NCBI RefSeq assembly: GCF_028372415.1
Contig: NC_092879.1
Coordinates: 63,118,238-63,182,237, forward strand
Length of the DNA stretch: 64,000 bases
Direction: 5' to 3'
DNA from: Notamacropus eugenii
Taxonomy: Eukaryota > Chordata > Mammalia > Diprotodontia > Macropodidae
Shown here: positions 10,914 to 22,746 of the stretch, piece by piece
Layout of the letters: every line of letters starts with the position of its first letter
Position numbering within the stretch: the stretch's first letter is position 1
Translations under genes and position numbers: made by a program
The notes under the pieces: model-generated
Seen by the model: only the letters and a program-made list of their open reading frames with translations
Told to the model about the DNA's origin: nothing
Databases searched by the model: none

Positions 10914-12326
10914 GAGTCCCACTCTCTTACGAGGGGGCTCTTTCTTTGAAAGCAGAGGAGGGGTCAAACCTAGGATTTCATCCCTCCATCTATTTCATCC
11001 CTCAGCCTATGTAGATCTGCAGTACTACAGTTATTACAATACTGAGAGAGTAGCTTGGCGGACGTGAGAGGTTAAATAAATCCCTTGCCCAAAGTCAGAG
11101 GCACAATTTTGCATCCAGATCTTCTCTCGATTCTAAGAATCTAGCTTTATCCAGTATCTTACTCTGCCTCTGCATCCTTCACTCTCCAAATGGACAACGT
11201 GAGGCATGAACAGGGGAGTAACTTGCCCCAAGTCACATGCAGTTTAGCGGTAAAAGTGGGAATCAAATCCCAATGCCCTGTGGCCTAATTCCACCCTTCC
11301 CCTTTCTACCTCACCAAGTTACCTTCCCTTTAGCCAAGTAATTGTGCCCTCTGCACAGACAGAGATGAATTGACTAACGTACTTTCAGTAGACCTTCACT
11401 TTGGAGTCATTTTCCCAAGGAATGGTTTTTCTCATCCACCCAACTCTCGCACCTCGCTTCTTCCAGGATCTAGAAGGGAAAGCAATTGGGTGAGTTGAGT
11501 GTTAGGAAAGTGACTATGGAAGGAAGAAAACCCAAGTGGTTCCTGTGCCTTCCTGCCCTTGACTTCATCCTGTCTGCATTCTCTCACTCCATCTCCTAAC
11601 AGAGCCTCAGCCACGGATGGAATCCCAGGCTCTCAGAGCCAGAGAGCCCTTTAGATCCCATCTAGCCCAAAGCCCCCCATTTCCAGAGGAAGACACCGAG
11701 GCCCAGAGGCAGGACCAGTGACAGTTCGTTGCAGAAGTCTCACCAGAACCCAGGGCTCTGGAATCTTCTAACATGAGAGGGAGGCGCCTTTTTGCTCTAG
11801 TTCACAGGCCTGGGAGTGGACACCTGGTGGGAGGGCAGCTTTGCCGAGGGTCGGAGCAGATGCAGGGTAGGGAAGCCTCCTGTATGGGGAGATGGGTTTT
11901 GAATCAGGGTTTTTGAGTCTGGGGCTGACCCTGTTCCCAGCCCTGACCCTCGGCTTTGATGAATGCTCCTTACCATGCCTGGTTTCAGTTCTTTTCCACT
12001 TTGAAACCATCATGTCTCCACATCCATCAGGACCTTGGGCGCCACCCCTGAAAGAGTGAGCTCCGTGTGATGAGCATTCATCGTCTCTTGCCCGGTTTCG
12101 GATCTGTGCTGGGCCCCACCATCCCACTCAGCACTACGTGATGATCAGACAGAAATGGGACGTGTGTTCCATTTCTCCCAGCACATCTAACCCTGGATCC
12201 CATTCTACATCATTTGAGCCTACTGTCCAGTTCAAAAATTCCACTGGACCCCTTAAAAATCATCCTTGAAGAGACACTGAGGTCTCCATGCCTCTTGAGC
12301 AGCACAGGCTCTACTGAAGCCTTCTG

Positions 12327-13696
12327 CCCACCTCCTCTATTTTATCCCAGCCTCCTTGATTCTCCTGCCTTCCCAGCTGCTCCCAGTCAGGCACTGGACA
12401 CAGCTTAACCTCACCATCCCACTCTGGTTCCTCCTTTTCGGTGTCTTTCCCTCCCTCCCATAACTGCTTATGACTACCTCTGTACCTGTAGGAGGGCTGG
12501 CTCCTTCCTCCAGGGCCCTGTATGTCAGCTGAGGCAGTGCAGAGGTGATCCCTGTGGTTGGCTGTCTCTCCTTGCTGTCCCACTGTCTGCTGTCCTAGGG
12601 TGGCAGCCTGGTGAAGTGAACACAGGGCTGGCCTTGGAAACAGGAACATCTGGGTTCATTTCCTTCTCTGACACGTGCTGGCTGTGTGATCGTGGGCAAG
12701 TCACTTACCCTCAGTGTCTCCAGGCCATTGTCTGAGAGGATCAGTTGATCTCCGTCACAGGAGGCAGTTTCCACACGGGAGTTTGTCACACCTACGAAAT
12801 CAGCAAATGGGCCTTAATTTCATATGCCCCTAGTGATATGCTTTCTCTTCATCATCATGAGGACAAGCTGATTCACCCTCCTCTACCTTGGAGTTCACCT
12901 CAAGCCAAAAAAGACAGACCTCTTGGGACTGAGGCAGGGATGAAAGGAGACCGTCCCCTCCACCAGGGGAGGTATTCTTTCTTCATAGCCCAGCAGGGGG
13001 TTCTTTGCTGTGGATCTAGAATTGGGAGAATTTGGCTACGTGGGTGATGTTATCATGGTCCTCATTATAGTCTCAAATGTTCTAGAGTCTAAAGAGCGTT
13101 GGGGGAGGGGGAGAACCATCCTGCAACTGACTTCATCTTCAACTTCTGCACTAAGGAAGAACCCCCCTGCTCTAACTGAGGTACAGCAGCTGGTCACATG
13201 TGGATAGAACTGACCAGTGACTGTCACCGTGTGGTTGGGGTTGCTGTCTCAGTATCCTGAAATTTTTTTCCTTTTGTAAAAGCCCTGACCTGTTCTCTCT
13301 CTTCTCTTTTCATGTTGTTGTGCATATTTTACTTTTTCTTGGAGTGGGGGATGTGTGTGGAGCCGCCCACAGGGAGGTTGCCTCCAGAGATGAGGTGAGC
13401 CCAGCAAGTGCGTGTATTTGTAGCTATGAGGAGTGAGCTCCCTGCCAGGGCCTGGGGGGCAGAGTGACCTCACAGTCCGTGTGTCAGAGGAAGGCCTTGG
13501 ATTGGGGACTGTTTCCAGGCCAGCCCTGTAGCAACTAGGTACTGGAGGGAAGAGAACTGAGGATTTCCCAAGTCCCTACTCTGTGCCAGACGCTGGCCTA
13601 AGCACTTTTACCAATATTACCTCATTTGGTCCTCACAACATGCCTGGGATGGACCTGGCTTTCCCCAGCTCTCTTAAGAACTGGCATTTTGTAATA

Positions 13697-13738
<42 letters not shown>

Positions 13739-16700
13739 TGGGTGTATATCTGTGTGTCTGCGTGTGTCTCTGTGTAAATAGGTGTGTCTGTGTGGGTCTT
13801 TATACGTGTGTGTCCTTGTGTATGTATGTCTGTGCGTGTTCACGTGCTGGCGTTGGTTAGGGAGGGATAAGTGAGGAGAAAACCTTGTGAAATCTCAGTA
13901 AGTCAGTCCGTGGAGCAAGGATGTGACAGGGGCCTGTGGGTGCACATGGGCCATTCTAGAAACCCAGTTCCTCACCTGCTGGCCTTGGGTACCAAATGCA
14001 GGCAGAAACTCTTGGAGGACCAAGCAGGCAGTCTGTCTCTGCCGTAAACCTGCCAAATGAAATGTACTTGGAGGATTCCAGGACAGGGTCCCAGGACAGT
14101 GCCCTTAGCTCCCTCCAAGTAACCAACCCTGGAGCTGTGCAACCTCTTCCCTCCCACCCTCCCCTCCACACCCATTCTTTGCCTCCTCCTGGACTTTTTC
14201 TCTCCCCACCATCTTTTTCCAACTTCAACCCTATTCCATCTCACTCCTCCTCCTTTTTCTCCCTTTCCCCACCCTCTTTTCTCCCCGTTGCTTTTCCAGC
14301 CCCACCTAATTACCTGTGTCGTCTTGGACAAGTCACTCATTTTTTGTGGTGGTCAGCAGCATCCTCCATAAAAGGAAAGGGTTGGATTAGAATCCCTTAC
14401 AGCTTACAATGCCTGATGCTAGGATTCCCTCCTGCCCTTTCCCCCCTCCTCGCACCCCCTTTCCTTCTCACTCCACCCCCTCCTTTTTGTCTCCTTCCTA
14501 CCCCTCTCCCCCACCCCACGCCATCAGAGGAAGCAGAGTCCTTTAGAACAGTGGCTCAGAAGTCAGAGGACCTGGATGCACATCCTCAGCTTGGATCTTA
14601 CTCCCACTGTGACCCAGAGTAAATCGCCTAACTTTGCTGGCCTTTACCCCCAACTTCTATAAATTGAGAGTGACTGCATGGTCCCTGAGATCCCTGCCAG
14701 CTCTAAATGTACCCCCTTCCCGGACCTTCCCTTTTCCCCACTTCCTCCCTCCCCTCTCCCCTCTTCCACGCCCTGCCCTTTCCTCTCCTTTCCTTCCTCA
14801 TCTTCTCTCAGGTCTACTACCCCAGCCTACCGTCATCCTCCTCCTAAAATGTCCAACTCTTTTCTGAACCCTCTGCCCCTTTACCTCTAAGTAGCCGCAG
14901 GAGGCAGGCTCCATGAGAGGACTGGGAATCAGAGGACCTGAGATTTAATAGCATCTTGGAGTTATAACCTTTGTAACCTCAGACAAGTCACTGACGTTTC
15001 CTTCAGTTTCACGGCTTTTGGCTTACCTGGACACAGTGGGCCCTTACAGATTTCACTTTAGGATCCTGCGATCGACTCTTCCCCACCCCTATCTCGTGTC
15101 CTTTCCTCTCTGCCCTCCCTCCCCTTTCTTCCCCCTTTCTCAAGCCCTGCTCTCACCTGACCTTATACCCCCTTTTCTCTTTCCCTGATTCTCCTGCCTT
15201 CCCAGAGGATGCCAGCCCGTCCTTTGACCCAGCTGCACTTGATCATCCCTTCTTTCTCCCTCCTTCCTCTTTGCTGTCCCTCTCCTGTCCTCTCCCACCC
15301 CATATATGCTCATGATGACAACTGCACTTGACATAGAGCTGGATCCCTCCCCCAGGGTCTTGTAGCTCAGCTGAGGGGATGCAGAGGTGAGCCCTGAGGT
15401 TTGCTGTCCATCCTTGGTGTTCCAGTACACACTGTCTTTGGTGACAGCCTGGTAAAGAGAATACAGAGGGTTGGCTTTGGGAAAGAAAGATCTGGGTTCA
15501 TGTCCTAACTCTCATACATGCTGGCTGAATGATCATGACTATAAACCTCTGTGTCCCCAAGCAGTTCTCTAAGAGGATCAGTTGATCTCCATCGGAAGAG
15601 GAAATTTCGGTAAGGTGAATTAATCACACCAAGGAAACCAGAAAATTTACCTCAATTTTCAAATGCTTAGTCCTCCTAAGGCTGTCTTCATCATTATTTT
15701 TTGCTGGAGAACCTCCTTCAGCCTCCTGTTACGTGGAATTCAGACTGTCCTAAACCAAAGAAGACAGATGGAGGGATGAAAGATGGCAGCCCCTTTTAGC
15801 TCTCAGGGTTGTCCTCCCCCATAGCTTGGGCTGGGGCTCTCTGTTGGGGAACTCAAATTGGGACAATTAGGCTCATTAGTAACCCTGGAATATGCCTGAT
15901 TAGGATTTCCCATAGTCCTAGGGCTGAAGGTAAAACCTCAAGAAAGGGAGAGAGTGAGTTCAAGTGCAACTTTGGAGCGATTTCAAGGCAGTTTTTAAAA
16001 GGAGGGACCAATTCTAGCCTGTGAATTGGACTGAGCCACATGTGGTATTAGTTCAAGACTGGTATTTCCCACCTTGTCATTAGTTAACTTGGAAAACAAC
16101 TCACCTATCTATTTTAATTTTTCATATTGTTTCCGTTACTTATTTTAATGGGAGAAGAGGAGGTACGTGTGGGCTTTTAAAAATGTCACCAGTCTAGGGA
16201 GCTCCCCACCACCACCACCACATATAAGTTCGCAGAAATGCTGACAAGCAGTTATGCTCTCTAATTTCTAGTCTGGAAGAGTGAGCTCAGTGCCTGGGGT
16301 GTTCACAGGGGAAGAGACTTGCCCATGTTGGCACAACCAGTATGTTCAAGAGGCAGTTCAGGGACCCAAGTCCGCCTGACTGCAAGGCCAGCCCTCCAGC
16401 TACTACGCTCCTCAGAAGGGAAGGGGATACAGGTTTCTTAAGGGTGTGCTCTGCGCCAGGCATCATGCACTTTAACACTTTTCCAAACACGACTTCATTT
16501 GATCCTCACCGCTGTGAAAGGTAGGTGCTGCAGTGCAACTCTTTGAAGAAGCACTTCTCTTTGTTTATGTGCAGTGGGTGGGGGACACCTGTGTTCCCCT
16601 GCTGCTGGACCACTCCAGGAAGGGAAACTGACCTGGAGCTCACAGCAGGACCCAGCCCCCAGCTAAGGCACGGAGCTGTCCAGCCTCCTCCCCCTCCTTT

Positions 16701-19651
16701 ATCCTTTCTCCCCTTCCCCACCTTCTCCCAACACAGCCTCTTCTCCATGTACACTTCTTCCTTTTTGCCCCTTCCTCTTTCTGTACTTTTTGCCACACTC
16801 TGTTCTCACCTCCCTCGTATTTTCTTCGTCTCCCCTCCTATTCCTTCTCTGCTTCCCATGTCTCAACTTTCCTGTAATCCTTTGCTCTGTTCTCCCACCC
16901 TTTCTTTCTCTTTCCTTTCCTCTTCATCCTTTCCTCCCCACCCTTTCCTTTTTTTTCCTTGATGTACTCCAATCTCTCTTCCCCTTCCCTGACTTTTAAT
17001 TGTTTTCTTATTCACCAATCTCACCTCTTTCCACTGTTTCCTCCTCCTTCCTCCACCTCCACCTTCATCAGGCATCAGGGAAGGTTGAATCCTCTACTGG
17101 AAAGGTCAGTGGCCCTGAAGTCAGGGAACACAGAGTTCAAATCCCACCTTATTACCTGTGTCTCCTTGAGAAAGTGGTGTCATTTTCATGGGGTTCACTG
17201 GCATCTTCTCTATTTAGAAGGGATTGGGGTACTTGGTTCCTTACATCCCTTCCAGCTCTAAATGTCTGATGCTATGATCATCTCCCCTCTCCTGCTTCCT
17301 TCCATCTCACTGGCCCCACCCTTTCCTTCTCTCCCCAAACCCCAGGCTGTCAGGGGAGAGACTCGGGTGTCAGACGACCCGGATTCCAATGATGTCCTGC
17401 ATTCTTGGTCTGAGTGTCTCGGCAAGTCTCTTCACTTTGTTAGCTTGAATGCTCTATCAAATGAGGTGGATGGACTACGTGGTCTGTAAGTTCCCTTCCA
17501 CTTCTAAATGATCCCTTCTTCTCCTCTCTCCAGCATTTCCTCCCTCTTATCTCTCCCACCCCTTTCCATCACCCACACAGTCCTCCCCTTTACCTTCCTC
17601 TCCCTTCATTTCTCTTCCCTTGCCCACGCCACCATGCCTCCTCTTCCTCTTCCCCACACTTTCTGGTCACCTTGTCTCCTCTCTTTCCTTCTAAGATCTC
17701 AGCAGATGCAGACTCCTGGAAAAGAAAGAGCAGAGCCTTGTGAATGAGAAGAACTCAGATCAAATCTCATCTTTTCCCTTTACCACCTGGGTGACCCCAA
17801 GCAATTCCCTGAGCTTTCGTCAATGAGAGGGTTGACTCAGGGGGCCTCTGGGGCCACGGCAACATCTAAATATGGGTTCCTGTGATCCCCTCCTTCCCAG
17901 TCTCTTCCCTCAAGCTTTCTATTTCTTTCCCTTCCCCTTTTCTTCCTCCTCTCTCACCCTCTTCTTCTCCCCTCATTCTCTCCCTTGTCCTTCCCCCTCT
18001 GATGTCACACTTGGAGTGATTGTTCCACAGACCTTGGAAACAGTGATGTTGCCCTTAGCAACAGGGTGCTAGCCTGGGAGTCAGAGAATCTGTATTCGAA
18101 TGATGACTATGCCCCTGAAGTAGTATCCGTGTAATCTACACGTTCGCCCTTCTGGCTCCGTTTCCTCCTCTGTACAATGAAAACCAGGATCCTTTAGGAT
18201 TATTGGATTGGAATAAAATAAATCTTAGGAGCGTCTTGGAGTCCCACTCTCTTACGAGGGGGCTCTTTCTTTGAAAGCAGAGGAGGGGTCAAACCTAGGA
18301 TTTCATCCCTCCATCTATTTCATCCCTCAGCCTATGTAGATCTGCAGTACTACAGTTATTACAATACTGAGAGAGTAGCTTGGCGGACGTGAGAGGTTAA
18401 ATAAATCCCTTGCCCAAAGTCAGAGGCACAATTTTGCATCCAGATCTTCTCTCGATTCTAAGAATCTAGCTTTATCCAGTATCTTACTCTGCCTCTGCAT
18501 CCTTCACTCTCCAAATGGACAACGTGAGGCATGAACAGGGGAGTAACTTGCCCCAAGTCACATGCAGTTTAGCGGTAAAAGTGGGAATCAAATCCCAATG
18601 CCCTGTGGCCTAATTCCACCCTTCCCCTTTCTACCTCACCAAGTTACCTTCCCTTTAGCCAAGTAATTGTGCCCTCTGCACAGACAGAGATGAATTGACT
18701 AACGTACTTTCAGTAGACCTTCACTTTGGAGTCATTTTCCCAAGGAATGGTTTTTCTCATCCACCCAACTCTCGCACCTCGCTTCTTCCAGGATCTAGAA
18801 GGGAAAGCAATTGGGTGAGTTGAGTGTTAGGAAAGTGACTATGGAAGGAAGAAAACCCAAGTGGTTCCTGTGCCTTCCTGCCCTTGACTTCATCCTGTCT
18901 GCATTCTCTCACTCCATCTCCTAACAGAGCCTCAGCCACGGATGGAATCCCAGGCTCTCAGAGCCAGAGAGCCCTTTAGATCCCATCTAGCCCAAAGCCC
19001 CCCATTTCCAGAGGAAGACACCAAGGCCCAGAGGCAGGACCAGTGACAGTTCGTTGCAGAAGTCTCACCAGAACCCAGGGCTCTGGAATCTTCTAACATG
19101 AGAGGGAGGCGCCTTTTTGCTCTAGTTCACAGGCCTGGGAGTGGACACCTGGTGGGAGGGCAGCTTTGCCGAGGGTCGGAGCAGATGCAGGGTAGGGAAG
19201 CCTCCTGTATGGGGAGATGGGTTTTGAATCAGGGTTTTTGAGTCTGGGGCTGACCCTGTTCCCAGCCCTGACCCTCGGCTTTGATGAATGCTCCTTACCA
19301 TGCCTGGTTTCAGTTCTTTTCCACTTTGAAACCATCATGTCTCCACATCCATCAGGACCTTGGGCGCCACCCCTGAAAGAGTGAGCTCCGTGTGATGAGC
19401 ATTCATCGTCTCTTGCCCGGTTTCGGATCTGTGCTGGGCCCCACCATCCCACTCAGCACTACGTGATGATCAGACAGAAATGGGACGTGTGTTCCATTTC
19501 TCCCAGCACATCTAACCCTGGATCCCATTCTACATCATTTGAGCCTACTGTCCAGTTCAAAAATTCCACTGGACCCCTTAAAAATCATCCTTGAAGAGAC
19601 ACTGAGGTCTCCATGCCTCTTGAGCAGCACAGGCTCTACTGAAGCCTTCTG
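12327..19651. repeat. Macrosatellite unit, copy 3 (about 7.33 kb)
   Basis: The third tandem unit and the second complete one, offset 12326 from copy 1 and 7325 bases long. It shares several marker bases with copy 4 that copies 1 and 2 lack: ctgtaggaggg at 12485, gagggggagaacc near 13105, accgtgtgg near 13226, and gtccaactc near 14850. That fits copies 3 and 4 being each other's closest relatives. No gene is seen. Confidence 0.95.
13700..13737 (+). repeat. (GT)19 microsatellite, copy 3
   Basis: Nineteen perfect GT units, the longest of the four tracts. Confidence 0.97.
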
Positions 19652-21021
19652 CCCACCTCCTCTATTTTATCCCAGCCTCCTTGATTCTCCTGCCTTCCCA
19701 GCTGCTCCCAGTCAGGCACTGGACACAGCTTAACCTCACCATCCCACTCTGGTTCCTCCTTTTCGGTGTCTTTCCCTCCCTCCCATAACTGCTTATGACT
19801 ACCTCTGTACCTGTAGGAGGGCTGGCTCCTTCCTCCAGGGCCCTGTATGTCAGCTGAGGCAGTGCAGAGGTGATCCCTGTGGTTGGCTGTCTCTCCTTGC
19901 TGTCCCACTGTCTGCTGTCCTAGGGTGGCAGCCTGGTGAAGTGAACACAGGGCTGGCCTTGGAAACAGGAACATCTGGGTTCATTTCCTTCTCTGACACG
20001 TGCTGGCTGTGTGATCGTGGGCAAGTCACTTACCCTCAGTGTCTCCAGGCCATTGTCTGAGAGGATCAGTTGATCTCCGTCACAGGAGGCAGTTTCCACA
20101 CGGGAGTTTGTCACACCTACGAAATCAGCAAATGGGCCTTAATTTCATATGCCCCTAGTGATATGCTTTCTCTTCATCATCATGAGGACAAGCTGATTCA
20201 CCCTCCTCTACCTTGGAGTTCACCTCAAGCCAAAAAAGACAGACCTCTTGGGACTGAGGCAGGGATGAAAGGAGACCGTCCCCTCCACCAGGGGAGGTAT
20301 TCTTTCTTCATAGCCCAGCAGGGGGTTCTTTGCTGTGGATCTAGAATTGGGAGAATTTGGCTACATGGGTGATGTTATCATGGTCCTCATTATAGTCTCA
20401 AATGTTCTAGAGTCTAAAGGGCGTTGGGGGAGGGGGAGAACCATCCTGCAACTGACTTCATCTTCAACTTCTGCACTAAGGAAGAACCCCCCTGCTCTAA
20501 CTGAGGTACAGCAGCTGGTCACATGTGGATAGAACTGACCAGTGACTGTCACCGTGTGGTTGGGGTTGCTGTCTCAGTATCCTGAAATTTTTTTCCTTTT
20601 GTAAAAGCCCTGACCTGTTCTCTCTCTTCTCTTTTCATGTTGTTGTGCATATTTTACTTTTTCTTGGAGTGGGGGATGTGTGTGGAGCCGCCCACAGGGA
20701 GGTTGCCTCCAGAGATGAGGTGAGCCCAGCAAGTGCGTGTATTTGTAGCTATGAGGAGTGAGCTCCCTGCCAGGGCCTGGGGGGCAGAGTGACCTCACAG
20801 TCCGTGTGTCAGAGGAAGGCCTTGGATTGGGGACTGTTTCCAGGCCAGCCCTGTAGCAACTAGGTACTGGAGGGAAGAGAACTGAGGATTTCCCAAGTCC
20901 CTACTCTGTGCCAGACGCTGGCCTAAGCACTTTTACCAATATTACCTCATTTGGTCCTCACAACATGCCTGGGATGGACCTGGCTTTCCCCAGCTCTCTT
21001 AAGAACTGGCATTTTGTAATA

Positions 21022-21061
<40 letters not shown>

Positions 21062-22746
21062 TGGGTGTATATCTGTGTGTCTGCGTGTGTCTCTGTGTAA
21101 ATAGGTGTGTCTGTGTGGGTCTTTATACGTGTGTGTCCTTGTGTATGTATGTCTGTGCGTGTTCACGTGCTGGCGTTGGTTAGGGAGGGATAAGTGAGGA
21201 GGAAACCTTGTGAAATCTCAGTAAGTCAGTCCGTGGAGCAAGGATGTGACAGGGGCCTGTGGGTGCACATGGGCCATTCTAGAAACCCAGTTCCTCACCT
21301 GCTGGCCTTGGGTACCAAATGCAGGCAGAAACTCTTGGAGGACCAAGCAGGCAGTCTGTCTCTGCCGTAAACCTGCCAAATGAAATGTACTTGGAGGATT
21401 CCAGGACAGGGTCCCAGGACAGTGCCCTTAGCTCCCTCCAAGTAACCAACCCTGGAGCTGTGCAACCTCTTCCCTCCCACCCTCCCCTCCACACCCATTC
21501 TTTGCCTCCTCCTGGACTTTTTCTCTCCCCACCATCTTTTTCCAACTTCAACCCTATTCCATCTCACTCCTCCTCCTTTTTCTCCCTTTCCCCACCCTCT
21601 TTTCTCCCCGTTGCTTTTCCAGCCCCACCTAATTACCTGTGTCGTCTTGGACAAGTCACTCATTTTTTGTGGTGGTCAGCAGCATCCTCCATAAAAGGAA
21701 AGGGTTGGATTAGAATCCCTTACAGCTTACAATACCTGATGCTAGGATTCCCTCCTGCCCTTTCCCCCCTCCTCGCACCCCCTTTCCTTCTCACTCCACC
21801 CCCTCCTTTTTGTCTCCTTCCTACCCCTCTCCCCCACCCCACGCCATCAGAGGAAGCAGAGTCCTTTAGAACAGTGGCTCAGAAGTCAGAGGACCTGGAT
21901 GCACATCCTCAGCTTGGATCTTACTCCCACTGTGACCCAGAGTAAATCGCCTAACTTTGCTGGCCTTTACCCCCAACTTCTATAAATTGAGAGTGACTGC
22001 ATGGTCCCTGAGATCCCTGCCAGCTCTAAATGTACCCCCTTCCCGGACCTTCCCTTTTCCCCACTTCCTCCCTCCCCTCTCCCCTCTTCCACGCCCTGCC
22101 CTTTCCTCTCCTTTCCTTCCTCATCTTCTCTCAGGTCTACTACCCCAGCCTACCGTCATCCTCCTCCTAAAATGTCCAACTCTTTTCTGAACCCTCTGCC
22201 CCTTTACCTCTAAGTAGCCGCAGGAGGCAGGCTCCATGAGAGGACTGGGAATCAGAGGACCTGAGATTTAATAGCATCTTGGAGTTATAACCTTTGTAAC
22301 CTCAGACAAGTCACTGACGTTTCCTTCAGTTTCACGGCTTTTGGCTTACCTGGACACAGTGGGCCCTTACAGATTTCACTTTAGGATCCTGCGATCGACT
22401 CTTCCCCACCCCTATCTCGTGTCCTTTCCTCTCTGCCCCCCCTCCCCTTTCTTCCCCCTTTCTCAAGCCCTGCTCTCACCTGACCTTATACCCCCTTTTC
22501 TCTTTCCCTGATTCTCCTGTCTTCCCAGAGGATGCCAGCCCGTCCTTTGACCCAGCTGCACTTGATCATCCCTTCTTTCTCCCTCCTTCCTCTTTGCTGT
22601 CCCTCTCCTGTCCTCTCCCACCCCATATATGCTCATGATGACAACTGCACTTGACATAGAGCTGGATCCCTCCCCCAGGGTCTTGTAGCTCAGCTGAGGG
22701 GATGCAGAGGTGAGCCCTGAGGTTTGCTGTCCATCCTTGGTGTTCC
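19652..22746. repeat. Macrosatellite unit, copy 4 (truncated at phase about 3095)
   Basis: The fourth near-identical unit. It follows copy 3 base for base until tgttcc at 22741-22746, where copy 3 continues with agtacacactg and this copy continues with tggactccttttgg. From there the sequence matches a diverged unit at phase about 6950. The unit is thus cut at phase about 3095, and about 3.85 kb of unit sequence is absent at the junction. This is either a real recombination breakpoint or an assembly join. Confidence 0.92.
21025..21060 (+). repeat. (GT)18 microsatellite, copy 4
   Basis: Eighteen perfect GT units at the phase shared with the other copies. Confidence 0.97.

Larger units (their letters stand above)
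7322..12326. repeat. Macrosatellite unit, copy 2, interrupted by an assembly gap
   Basis: This is the second tandem unit, offset 7321 from copy 1. It is only 5005 bases long because unit phases of about 3093-5908 (about 2.8 kb) are replaced by a 500-N gap. Left of the gap it shares markers with copy 1 (gtgggagaacc at 8102). Right of the gap it shares markers with copies 3 and 4 (tttttctcatcc at 11426). The two flanks may therefore not come from one physical copy. No gene is seen. Confidence 0.93.

Noticed and set aside
10359-11067. Frames of 202-224 codons across the N gap
   Set aside because: They are translated almost wholly from Ns and carry no information.
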